Positions 15,285-26,586 of a DNA stretch of 64,000 nt are shown in pieces. Position 1 is the stretch's first letter. Each line of letters begins with the position of its first letter. The notes beneath the pieces are model-generated. The model did no database searches. It saw only the letters and a program-made list of their open reading frames with translations, and had not been told where the DNA came from. The position numbers and the translations under genes are program-made. This stretch comes from Torreya grandis. Taxonomy: Eukaryota; Streptophyta; Pinopsida; Cupressales; Taxaceae. The stretch spans positions 1,866,001 through 1,930,000 of the forward strand of contig JARHVA010001425.1 of assembly GCA_037957365.1 (NCBI GenBank), given 5' to 3'.

Positions 15285-16110
15285 CTACAAGGGCATGGAA
15301 GGAGATAGTAGATTGAGAATATATAGCTTTATCCTTGGGTGTTTCAAAACCCTCACTAGATGCCTCCTCATCTTCTTCATCCTCATCAATCCCTTCAATG
15401 TAAAATAACTTCTTTTCAACACATTGATGTAATTTGCTCCATTCTTTATCATAACCATAACAAAACCCTTTGGCATGCTTCTCATCAAATTTTTATAGTG
15501 TTAATTTAATACTTTGTGGTAGTGATGAAGTTGGGAAGGTTTGTTCCTAACTAGTAGGTAAAGGATGATGTTTGTTCATCTCCTTTTCTTCTTTTAAGTG
15601 TGCTCTTAGTATAGCTTTAGATAAAATTATGGGGTTAAATATGTGAACCTCCAATTTAATATTGTTAGTTAGATTTTCCTCAGTGATGTCCTCCACATGC
15701 AAGGATAGAGTCTAAAATTAATGAATATAATCCTTTACTATTCATATTTATTATAATTTGGCTAACTAGCTAAAGTATTTTTTAGAAACATTATTTTGAT
15801 AGTGAGACATGAGTTCATTAGTGAATACAAACCATGTAACAAGAGCACTAGGCTTCTTATTTTGAGCACACAACTAATGATACCAAATGAATGGCTCGAG
15901 TTCTAGATATAGAGATGCCATGACCACCTTTTAAGAGTTAGGATTTTTGTGTAGATAAAATATATTTTCAATTTGAGTGATTCAAGTGAGTGTATCCTTA
16001 CCATCAAAATTACATAAGTTCACTTTTGAGGACATCAATTTTACCCCTATATTGGTGGTGTTAATGTTAATAGGAGGAACAAAAGGCAAAAGTAGGGGGT
16101 TATTAAGTGT
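15285..16110 (-). pseudogene. gag: Element 2 gag relic with damaged zinc knuckle
   Basis: The minus strand reads a gag core at about 16010-15770 (NFDGKDTLT, then VVMASLYLELEPFIWYH, then VTWFVFTNELMSHY), which matches the retrotransposon gag fold where nucleic acid packaging proteins assemble. Near 15480-15400 lies HAKGFCYGYDKEWSKLHQC, a CCHC knuckle in which the second Cys reads Tyr. An acidic segment (DEDEEDEEASSE) and the protease follow. Several stops and at least two frame changes interrupt it. Confidence 0.75.
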
Positions 16111-16740
16111 TAAATGAGATGAAATAGTATCTAGTTGTGCCATGATCTAATATAATTGATTTCTCATGCCATTAAGCTCCCCTTGCATTACTGACATTTT
16201 ATTTTGGACTTGCACATCCTTCTACATTAGGACATGTAGATTTAACTAAATTTGAGAAATCATCTCTAAAGATAATATATTAGAGGTTTTAGACTCCATG
16301 TCATCCCCTAAAATATTTTTAGGGGTGTCTTTCCCTTTCCCCCATCCACAAGTGTTAAGACCAGACATAAGAAGTTTGATGGTGAACCTTATTTTGCCCC
16401 ATTGATCCAACTTTGACCACAATTTATTTTTAAATATGTTAAATTTAAATTTAAAAAAATCAAATAATATACCTAAACTATTTTTTCCAAGATTTCCAAA
16501 AATGTAAATAAATTTTAAAATTTATACAAATTATGAGTTATGGAGCTAATTTATGAAAAACCCTAAAATGGAAATAAATTTTTAAAAATAGATTCAAATG
16601 ATTTGAAATTTTACTAGAATCTTAGTTGAATGATTTAGAAACTCCCATAATAAAATTATATATAAATATGCAACTTTTTGAGAGATATATCCAAATTACA
16701 AGATCTAGGGTTTTTGACCTGATTATGGCCCAAATCAATG

Positions 16741-16752
16741 ATCTGATACCAC
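16741..16752 (-). other. Primer binding site of element 2 (tRNA-iMet type)
   Basis: The minus strand reads TGGTATCAGAT, complementary to the 3' end of plant initiator tRNA-Met over ten bases. It primes minus-strand DNA synthesis and marks the inner edge of the lost 5' LTR. Confidence 0.75.
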
Positions 16753-16817
16753 TTCTAATGATATTACTTCACCAAATAAGTATAATAATAGAAATATATC
16801 ATAGTGATATGGAAATA

Positions 16818-17000
16818 TAGTTTCCCAAATCATCTAAACACTCAACCTTCTTAAAGAAGTAATAAACCTTGAATTTGTGTTTAGTGAGCCAATTAACTCC
16901 TAGGATCACATCATATGACCCTAGTGGTATTGCATAAATATAAAAAACCTAGTGAATTATAGAAATTTTATTTTATCCTAAAAAAGACATCTATCAACCT
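16818..17000 (-). repeat. Copy B of the duplicated 180-base protease segment
   Basis: Begins TTTCCCAAATCATCTAAACA, matching TTTCCCAAATTGTCTAAACA at 11940. The match runs to about 16975 and then the two diverge. Confidence 0.8.
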
Positions 17001-18341
17001 TGACATTAAATTAATTCTCATATTTATCTGACCAAGCATTTACCATAAAACCAACTTTTCTAGATATTTTAATTAACATTATAGGAGAGATAAATAATTC
17101 AATAGATCTCATATATATCAAAATATAAATAGGATGCACAAACAAAGTACCTAATACTTTAATGGGAGAGGCTTGAAATTATGCTTGATGTTTAACCATT
17201 AATGCATAAATACACTACTAAGAGGTTCCCTACTGAGATGTAAAGGTGGATGTATTCTTATTTATACTATCTATCTTCCACCAATGATAATCCTTAGCAT
17301 AATGGTCTCCTTCACATGTAAATCATCCTCCAGGTGGTCCTTTTCTCTCATCTTGATTAACACCATTGAATCCTTCTTTGAAACTACCTCCTAATTTATT
17401 GCTCCTTTAATCATTACCAAATATTTTATTTTGATTATTGAACTAGTTCTTTTAATTCCCATTATATTTCAATTTATTCTTCTTTAAGGGTGTCTTGGAA
17501 CCACCAAACTTATTTTTAAACTTTTCTCTAACCTCTGCAAGTGATTTAGTTTTTTTTCTTTCTTAATTTCCAACTCAAAGACTTGGTCTAAGGTGGATGG
17601 TCCATGTACATCCAATTCATAACCAATTTAGGGTTTTAAGCCTGTAATGAACTTCCTAATCTGGAAACATTCATTCTTATGATACTACAAAACATACTTC
17701 AAAAGATTTATGAACTACTCCCAGTATTCATTTACTTAGAAATCCCTTACTTCAAATTCTAGAAGTCTATTAACTTTTGATCAAAATATAATTTCAGTAG
17801 CCATCATGATCTAAAAAGTGTCACAAACTACTCTTAAGTAGCGGTAGTGGAATCAAAGTTCATCTCAAGCTTCTTATTAGCCCACCAAGTTGATACATCA
17901 CCAACTAGTTGGTGATATCCACACACAAATTTAGTCACCTTAGAATAATTTTGAGTCTCAAAATACTTTTATATTTCTATTATCTAATATTTAGCTCCAT
18001 AACCCAATACCATACCATCTAACTTGGGTGGGTTCACTTTCTTCATGTCACATTTAAGATATGTAGCTACTTGAGCTTTAGCCACTTTCTAACCCTCTTT
18101 GTGCCCCTAATCCTACTTCTTGTTCTTTAGATTGTTCCTTTGGAAACTCTTTTTCATCTTCCTCCTTAGGTCCATGAAATTCTCACTCTAGATCTACTAT
18201 TCTATCTCTAGTATTGTTCATGAAAATTAGTACATGATCAAGTTTTGTATCTTGTTCTATTACTAGTTGATTATGATCAACTTGAGGGTTTGCATTAGAA
18301 GTTCCCTCACCAACCAATCTACCTTGTGCCATTCTCTTCAT
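16818..18341 (-). pseudogene. gag: Element 1 gag and protease 5' part
   Basis: The reading starts at ATG 18341 or 18332 (minus) as MAQGRLVGEG. Gag core words follow: VNPPKLDGMVLGYGAKY (about 18030), FETQNYSKVTKFVCGYHQLV (about 17950-17900) and WWANKKLEMNFD (about 17890-17850). A zinc knuckle reads FTCEGDHYAKDYHW at 17335-17281, with the first and last Cys lost. Protease remnants run from about 17200 to 16820 and end in AIPLGSYDVILGVNWLTKHK. Gag packages the RNA; the knuckle binds it. Stops are frequent. Position next to the degenerate primer site and the 5' LTR at 18417 fits the 5' half of element 1. Confidence 0.75.
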
Positions 18342-18401
18342 TGAAAATTAATAAAATATATTTATGTTAGTGGAATAATTAGATTCAAATGTTAAAGATT
18401 C

Positions 18402-18413
18402 AATTTGATTCCA
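18402..18413 (-). other. Degenerate primer binding site of element 1
   Basis: Minus strand TGGAATCAAATT, three bases inside the LTR end TATAACA. It agrees with TGGTATCAGAGC (iMet type) at 8 of 12 positions. Confidence 0.4.
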
Positions 18414-20701
18414 CAATGTTATAATCCCACTAGGTTACACAATGGATACACTATTTAAAAGAAAAACATAAGGTGCACTTATAAAATCATCTTTAACTAT
18501 CTATAATATTATTGGTTGACTAATAAGTGCATCCATAACATAATTATAGAGTTGTATTAACCCTTATAATAAAAATATAATTAATTTAATTTCTAAACAA
18601 ACTAAATTAGACTACAATATGAATATATTTCATTAAATATACAGTGGAAAGAATAATGTACAACCAAGCAGTAATATAATCCATATTTTAGTCATAAATG
18701 AACCTACAACCACTAATGTCATAATATTTATAATTAATTACAAGTCTCACATCCACTACTATTTTTAATATCCATCAAATAATAATGTACAACATGTTAC
18801 ATTTTAATACAAAATAAAATATATAATAAAATATGTACAATAGTACAAAAGAGTTTCACAAGTAGTTTAATGATCCATAAATATAACCTGAGTATGATCC
18901 CAAATGGTTGAAACAATTGATAGAGAGAGAACATCATGTTAATTATTTAACCTTAACCATGTACTAATGGTATCTCATACACCTCCCCACTAGGAGTGGC
19001 CCTACCATTCACAGAGGGGTAGATAAGAATAGTGTGGATATCAAGAAATCAATAGGAACCCATGTGTGTACAATCACTAATACATGTAATAGTTAAATAG
19101 ATCATAAAATCTAATCCTCTATATAAAATGAAATCAACATACACATGTAAAATATAAATTATAGTGGAATGAAAATGTCTTAGTGATAACATTACTTTGG
19201 TCAAAGTTTTCATTATAGAAATTAGATCTAAAAATTTGAGTCAATTCCAATCACACAAAACTCTTTGCTACTGAATCATGACTATCATATGTTATCATGA
19301 GATAGGTATATTATTTTCCTAATGACACCCTCTTATATCTATCACCTATTATCCAATAAATAAGCCTAATGATTTTCACATAAAGACTCACGTAGATTCA
19401 AGTAAAATAAATACAAATTGTAAATACACTCAGTTTAATAGTAATGTAAGATACAAACAATCATACATCAATAATCTCATTATTGCCATTCACTTAACAA
19501 AAAAATTTACAAAATATATTTATAAAATGAACTATATTCAAACCAAATATGTATAGGAGACTAAAAAAATAATCAAATCATTCTAAGCCCCTTTCTAAAA
19601 CATCATTCGATTACAATTCATATTTGTAAGTATATAATTGATGATAACACTTAGTCATCATTATAACTTATGAATCTAAAAATAAATCATAACAAAATTC
19701 ATTCTATAAAATTCCTTTATACATCTCTCAAAATTATTCCATAATGATCTATTGTGCAAGAAGATCTTATAATGAAGTTGTATTCTAGTTATTCCTTTTA
19801 AAACAATATTTTCCCTAATTTTTCACTTATAATTAAAGCCATTATAAATATTTAAAAATATGAGAATGTGTATGCAATATACCTAAGTTTGATCTTTATG
19901 TTCATTACCAACCATACAAAACCAAGAACAAACACCCTAATATATATACACAATCAAAACATATATAGAAAACATTCTCTTATTTAAATATTTAACTTAG
20001 AATCCACATTATCACTTACAACTATGTAAATCATCTAGATATAACATATATAAGTTTGTGTAAGTAACTCAATGTTTATTGAACTAATTATTGGTATATT
20101 TCATTCTTTTAACAAGTCCTCAAGATATATATTACCTATTTTATATTCCAATATTTCATCATTGTTCAAGATAATTTACAACTTTGTGAAAAACCCTTAT
20201 TTGCATATATAAATACTCCACATTTTAACTTGATATTATCAATATAGTCTATTGTTGAGTTTTTAAGTATATGAATTTAGTATTTTTATATCACAATAAG
20301 TTTTAGATAAATAAATATAAACCAAGTTACATATATATACACACATATTCTACCATTTATTCATTCCATAACCTAGTCTATTATATTCTCATACAAACTT
20401 ATATACACATTTATATATACAAATATAGTCTTATTTATACACACACACACACACAAAACAAAATCTAAATAATTCATCTACCTTATGTGAATCAACCCAA
20501 AAACCTAAGCTATGAATGAACTAAAATAATAACTACAAGACTATTTATAAGCTTATATTGCCTTATCAACACATACAACTATAATATATCACCAAAAAGG
20601 AGATAATGTATGCATAGGTTTTATGTCTCACTACTAGTTGATTATGCATTGACACTCATAGTTGAGTGTAAAAAACTAGGTCTAAATATAACAATGATCA
20701 G

Positions 20702-20889
20702 TACTAAACCACTTGAAATAATTTGTTACAAAATGATTACAACTTGGTTATATGTATTCATAGTTCATTACACAAAAGTTTATAGACAGGTCTATAAATA
20801 TCCTCACACACACACACACACATGTATGTATATATATGTATATGTATATATGTATATATATATATATATGTATATGTATATGTATATAT

Positions 20890-20937
<48 letters not shown>

Positions 20938-21009
20938 CATACATACATACATACATATGTGTGTGTGTGTGTGTGTGTGGGCGCACGCGCGCGCGTGCTA
21001 AACCACTTG

Positions 21010-21059
<50 letters not shown>

Positions 21060-21181
21060 GTGTGTGTGTGCACTAAACCACTTAAAATATTTTTTTACAA
21101 AATGATTAAAACTTGGTTATATGTACTCATAGTTCATTACACAAAAGTTTATAAATATCCTCACACCTGTATATATGCAGG

Positions 21182-21183
<2 letters not shown>
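20702..21183. repeat. Local duplication of a 110-base LTR segment separated by microsatellites
   Basis: The segment starting ACTAAACCACTTGAAAT and running to AAATATCCTCACAC is at 20702-20808, appears as a short stub at 20999-21013, and again at 21070-21165. The other LTR has it once (about 6921-7030). Confidence 0.75.

Positions 21184-21252
<69 letters not shown>
20805..21252. repeat. Compound microsatellite: CA, TA/TG, CATA, TG, CG, TA, TG
   Basis: In order: CA units (20805-20821), mixed TATG and TA units to about 20932, CATA units, TG units (20958-20978), the alternating run GCGCACGCGCGCGCGTGC (20981-20998), TA units (21014-21054), TG units, a unique segment, then about 34 TG units (21186-21252). 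The alternating purine-pyrimidine stretch at 20958-20998 is a sequence type prone to form Z-DNA. Confidence 0.93.
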
Positions 21253-21255
<3 letters not shown>

Positions 21256-21470
21256 TTCATATTTCAAAATAAATCCCTTAACCCTATAATAGTTGGGTAA
21301 TTTAAAAAAATGGAGTATTTGATGTCATTCAAGTCAATACTTAAATTAAAACAAGAAAAAATACTATGTAGACTCTACCCATAACATAACAACTAAATAA
21401 TAAGGCTTGATAATTAACATAGGTCAGGTCTTCATCAAATATGGCTTAGCCCTCTTCTTTATAAGTCTGA

Positions 21471-21508
21471 GGATGGAACCAAGTTCCATCCCTAGGTCTA
21501 TCGACCTA
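21471..21508. repeat. Paired hairpins in LTR 1 (right copy)
   Basis: GGATGGAAC-CAA-GTTCCATCC (21471-21491) is followed at once by TAGGTC-TATC-GACCTA (21493-21508). The first is identical in the left LTR at 7408-7428; the second is TAGGT..ACCTA there. Confidence 0.8.
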
Positions 21509-22894
21509 AAAACTTAGGGATTTGAGTTTGAATAATAGAGTGATTGAACCATTATTTCTAATATTTTTTCAAACTTGATGAATGTTAGTTAATTGCATCT
21601 TTCTATTCCATTCTCTACAAGATAACAACTACTCCCTTTGATCCATGCATAGCTACATTAAGGGTTTAATTAAATTTTAACATTTCAAGAATTAAAGTGG
21701 GTATAATAAAACTCATATCAAACCCAAATTTACCTATTATATATATACACAATAATAAAATATGAACCGACCTATTTATCAAAAGTTTTGCCATTTCAAT
21801 GAATGAAATGCTAGCCCTTCCTCACCTTTGGCCAATCTCTCCTTTTCCTTTTACCATATATCATGTTGCTAATTTTTTCTGCTCCTCTCTTTTATTATTT
21901 TCCAATAATCCATGCATGAATTGAATGCCTAGGAAACTCTCTTTATTCTCCCCCAAGTTCATGAATATCAAACTTTGATTCATAAATTCTCAAATTCATT
22001 CATGCTTTCAATTAGCTCATACTCTTTTCTCTATAGCCTTGTATGGTGGTTGAGGAAACCCTCATCATTCCAAATGATGAGGTTAACTCTTATGATCATT
22101 GTAAATAGCCAAAACAAAACAAAACTAATTACTTTTAATTTATGAAACATAACAAATATAATAATTAAAATCTAATTCTGTTACCTTTCTACTTCATGCT
22201 ATATGCTAATGGTTATATTAACCAAAAAATATCCAAATTTTTGATGTTTAAATAAATAAATTTTATTTGGGGGCTTTGAATCTTTCATATCTATAATAAG
22301 TCATGAAAAAGAATAATGTGACCAACCCAAACATGATCCAAAATCATCAAACAAGACCATTAACATTCTTACCTATACCTACTATAATGTAGTCATTCAA
22401 GATTTATCACAACACAACAAGTACCTATAGAGATTTTAAAGAATCATAACCAGTATTTTCATAGATTTAACATATATGTCAATAACAAAAAAATATGTAT
22501 CAATTTATTAAAAATAATAATGAATCCCTAAAAGGACAAACAAAACAACATTCATTTCACTCAAGCAACTAAACATGGTGTGTGTCGGTTTGACAGAAAT
22601 ATCTCAACCCCATTGCTAGAATATTCTCCCACCTCCCCAATGTTACTCTCCCTTTGTACTTTCTCTAAGGGTGGGAAAATCCTAAAACCACCTCAATCAA
22701 ATGAATGGGTATTTAGTACAAAATCTTAATAGTCATCAATATATAATCATAAATAAATTGCTAAATTTAAATAATCTACAAATGAAATCAAACATCATGA
22801 TCATAAAGAATATTATGACATATGTAATAGTTATCCAATCAAATTCTTGATCACAAAAAAAAATTAATATAATTTTTAACCATATAACACACAC

Positions 22895-22898
<4 letters not shown>

Positions 22899-22940
<42 letters not shown>
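22899..22940. repeat. (AT)n microsatellite
   Basis: About 21 AT units in the right LTR of element 1. The left LTR reads only short CACACACATAT at the matching place (about 8770-8782). Confidence 0.95.
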
Positions 22941-22942
<2 letters not shown>

Positions 22943-23040
22943 ATCTCAAACATAAAAGTTAGAACTACAAATTATTAGTCTCATTATCCACTATTTAATG
23001 CTTAAATAATTTTACAGAGAAAATTATATGTGATAGTTTT

Positions 23041-24410
23041 AGCCAAAAATATATATATTTGTATAATTCTCCTCCTATCTATGGTATTCATAATATGCAT
23101 TATTGTCATAACCCTTAGGTAGAGTCTTACTAATATAAACCTATTTTAGTGGAGGAAGAGATATAAAGTTACACTCAAGTAACTTTTGTAAGAGCTTATG
23201 TTAAATCTTTTAAACATAATAGAATCATGGAAAGAGGCATGCAAAATTTTCTTGAATATATATTTTAAATCATTTTCAACCATGGGATTTGTCATCTTAT
23301 AAAACATAATATTGTACTAAATCACATAGTAAATGATTATCTCATTAGATTCTTTCTTAAGTTTTGTAATGTATGCATAAGATAATTTCTAAGTGATATT
23401 GATCAAAAACATTACTTGAAACTGATCAACCAAAGGATTAAATGCATTAACTAATTAGAATGGATGGTCTCATAAAACTAACACAATGATACTCTTTATG
23501 ACTTTGTAAACATAAATTAGACAATAAAGTGTCATTGAAAGCATAGTAAAAGCTTCTTGTGTGAACGGATCTTAGATCTTTATTTGGATCACCTTTAACA
23601 TCATTTAATGTAATATTAGGAGATAAGAAACCTATATTTAAGGTATAAGCTGAAATATATGGTGCTAAAGGATTATGAATAAAATCATGAGAATTGATCA
23701 AATGAATATCTATAGAAGCACCCACTCTAATTGCAACACCTTAGCTTGTAGAACTATAACATTATACAAGAGGGATTGTGTAGTAGGCATATAAATATGA
23801 GGTAAACCTTATGTTATTCCCACACATTGGGTGGACATCGCATGTGTGACCATAGATGTAGACATATGAATAATACTAGTGGTAGTAGTCATAACACCTA
23901 TTATAGGGTCAATAACTCTAAAAAGCTAATGGATATTATTTAAGGGATCATGTTGTTCCTTATATGTGTTAACCTTCATTTTTTGTAAAGTTTTAACCTT
24001 GAGGACTACCTTTAAAAGTTGGTCTAATTTATCATATTTTTGTTATATTCTATGTCAAAAATTATCAAAAGATTTAAATTGTTTAGGATCTAACCCATTA
24101 AGGTCATCAAGATGGATTAGATATATGTAGTCATTGTTATCTTGATTAATATATTATAAATCAATAATTTAATAATTAACAATATGATATTTCACTTGTA
24201 ATTTTTCATTATGAATAGTTGCATAAAAAGAATAATAAGGAGGAATATGCATTTCACTTAATTTATCAAGTTTAGTGGGAATCAAAGTAATATTATTATG
24301 TTCAACTTCAACACCATTTAGCCTAGGTCTTTGCCTTAAAAAAACATATAAACTAGCCTTCTTATATGGCATAAAATAAAATCATGGAGATATAAAAAAG
24401 GATAGGGCCA
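23041..24410 (-). pseudogene. gag: Element 0 gag relic with zinc-knuckle-like motif
   Basis: The minus strand, from about 24400 to 23080, matches the plus strand of element 5 from about 35700 to 36930 segment by segment. Two open pieces remain: 67 residues (24372-24169) and 92 residues (23725-23447, containing NPLAPYISAYTLNIGFLSPN). The end reads LPKGYDNNAYYEYHR at about 23120-23080, matching LPKGYHNNAYYDYHR in element 5. The pattern Y-C-x-Y/F-H-R followed by G-H-x-T-x-x-C is the single-His knuckle of Tat/Ogre-like gypsy gag; here its first Cys reads Tyr and the rest was cut off by element 1. The nucleocapsid-like role is inferred from that motif. Position directly inside the 5' LTR fits gag. 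Confidence 0.6.
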
Positions 24411-25085
24411 AGGTGAAAAATATTTTCTACCATAATATGTGGGAAACTCAGAAATCAGATCTACAACCCTAAGAAAGAAGGATGAAACCCTAAAGAAAAC
24501 CTAAGGTTTGACATGTTGACTATATAAATGGGTTTGACAATATGTTTTCCCTTATTTTTATTAATGTGATATAATTTTTTCACTATTTTGGTAGTATGAT
24601 ATATTAAAATAAAACACTAATTTAAATGTAAAAATAAATTATACTTAAATTTTTTAACTTACTACAATTGGCAATGATGTAGGGGATTTATATACTTAAG
24701 CTTATTTAAGGTTGTGTAGATTGAGACTAAATGAAAGTGACTTAAAGGACTTTAAATTAAATTAGAAATCACTAAGATTAGGAATATGAGTGTATAAATC
24801 TATTTGGATGAGTTCATTAGGATATAGACACCTATGTCTATACAAAGGCAATTGTTGCTAATGGATTCATCCTTGTGAACTCTACCTCAATGTTTTGGAA
24901 CATGTCATCATGCCTAATTGAAAAATGTATTCCTATGTGATATTAGGTGAATGTGGTGTGTGAAAATATAGAAACATGTATCCTTAATTTTAAAATCCTA
25001 GCTCCACTTTTAATACTAGGTTTAGGCCTATAAAAGGGGAACAAGGGTGGGTTGAGTTGACCATGACTATTCCACAATGAATGTT

Positions 25086-26569
25086 TAGTCTAGGAGGATC
25101 TGAGACATCATATATTACCAAAATTATTGGGTGTTTCTCACATAGCCTTATGCTAATGTCTAATTTTTTTTATCAAGTTACACACCCATGTGCTAAAGCA
25201 AAATATCCCATGCATCTTTAATGTCAATGCATAACTCTTTTAATTTAGCACTAAAAACCTTACAAGGTAGTTTCAGAGGTATTTAGAGAATTTATTACGC
25301 TTAACACACATCCCTGCATAAATTTACCTATGTGATCTTATATATTATGAGATGAAATTTTTGAAAATGTATTGTGGTCTACAATCAAAACACACCTAAA
25401 AATGTTAGGCCATGCATTGTGAACTTGATTACTCAAGAATATGAGGTATCTCTTTGTGCATTGTTTAGATTTTTTAGATCATCCCAAGTTGGCATAAATT
25501 ATTAAATAAATGTTGTGCATATATCATAATTACACACATGCTCATGTGGCCCACACAACATTTGTATCTCTATGACACTTATATAGACTCCTAAACTCTT
25601 TCTTGCTCTTACAACACCAATAAAAACCACCCAATAATGCAAAGCACTCATGTAACATATGTGGTATCATAGTGTGGTTATACAACATCAAGACAAACAC
25701 CACTTGATAATGAAATCATATAAATGACTTATCATCTTCACAACATCTCACATCCAACATACAAACATGTGATATGTTTGTGTGCTTCCAAAGCACCTTA
25801 AAAAACATACTACACCTGTACATGACTCATCATCAACATACCAAAACTATTCTACTACATGGAACGCTAGGTGGCATTACCAATGTCTACACTATGTCAT
25901 GGATTTTTTTGATAATGAAATAATAATGTAAGTACAACCATCAAACCTACAAGGAACTCAAACCATTGAGTGGGTAGAAGATGAACCATTCTCGTAACAA
26001 TCTAATTTTGTAACCATCTATTATAACTCATTCCTTGTAATGATATATATTTTAAAACACCAAACTTGGTGTGATATGGACATAGATAGGAAGATTACAT
26101 AATGAATAAGTGAGTGGCAAATGTCCTATTTCCTAATCATGCATTCTTATAACTTAAATAATTTCATGCCTCAAACATCTTGTATAAGATGATACCTTCC
26201 CAAATTAGGTAAATAATTTGGAATGTTTATCCATCTCTAATCATGGGAACTTGTTTTCCCTACTTTATTCAATGACAACATAGTCTAGATGAATAAATTA
26301 AGATGTTTATCCATTTTTTATCACAATAAGTTTCATTCCTTGTCTTATTGCACATTATATACATATGTACGTCTACCTATTCTTTCTATTAAATATAAGT
26401 GGCACCATTAATCCAATATCCTATGTTAAATGTGTAGTGGCTATTTTGAAATGTATTTATCAGATTCTATTGCATCTTATGCAATTACAAAAATTTATTT
26501 TAATTCACTTCCACATATAATCACATTAAATATATTTAAGTTGTCTACTATGCCTCTTCCTAAGCATCA
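25086..26569 (+). repeat. 5' LTR of element 3
   Basis: Begins TAGTCTAGGAGG, with the expected TG start changed to TA, and ends GCATCA. It matches 28748-30210 throughout. Confidence 0.8.
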
Positions 26570-26574
26570 GATTA

Positions 26575-26586
26575 GCGGTATTAGAG
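26575..26586 (+). other. Degenerate primer binding site of element 3
   Basis: GCGGTATTAGAG lies six bases after the LTR. It differs from TGGTATCAGAG by two transitions, consistent with an iMet-type primer site. Confidence 0.55.

Larger units (their letters stand above)
12130..16817 (-). mobile_element. Element 2: chromovirus (Reina-like) nested in element 1, LTRs largely lost
   Basis: The minus strand reads an iMet primer site (16752-16741), gag (about 16100-15420), protease (15258-14995), RT (about 14630-13900), further pol, a chromodomain (about 12470-12290) and a purine run (12285-12268). The sides match element 1 (copies A and B of a protease segment), so element 2 lies inside it. Only about 60 bases separate the primer site from copy B, and about 140 separate the polypurine tract from copy A. 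Both LTRs are therefore mostly missing, and I could not match the two stubs to each other. The Reina-like placing rests on the knuckle-to-protease spacing and chromodomain style and is tentative. Confidence 0.72.
18417..23035 (-). repeat. Right (5') LTR of element 1, 4.6 kb
   Basis: The partner of 4656-8876, beginning TGTTATAATCCCACTAGG. It carries extra microsatellite growth at 20805-21252 and 22899-22940, plus a partial tandem copy of a 110-base segment. Confidence 0.82.

Noticed and set aside
20610..21254. A 214-residue plus-strand open frame
   Set aside because: Most of it is translated CA, TA and TG microsatellite inside an LTR of element 1. Repeats of two bases stay open by nature; not a gene.
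25660..25680. TGGTATCATAG as a primer binding site
   Set aside because: It lies within the LTR of element 3, not next to an LTR end.
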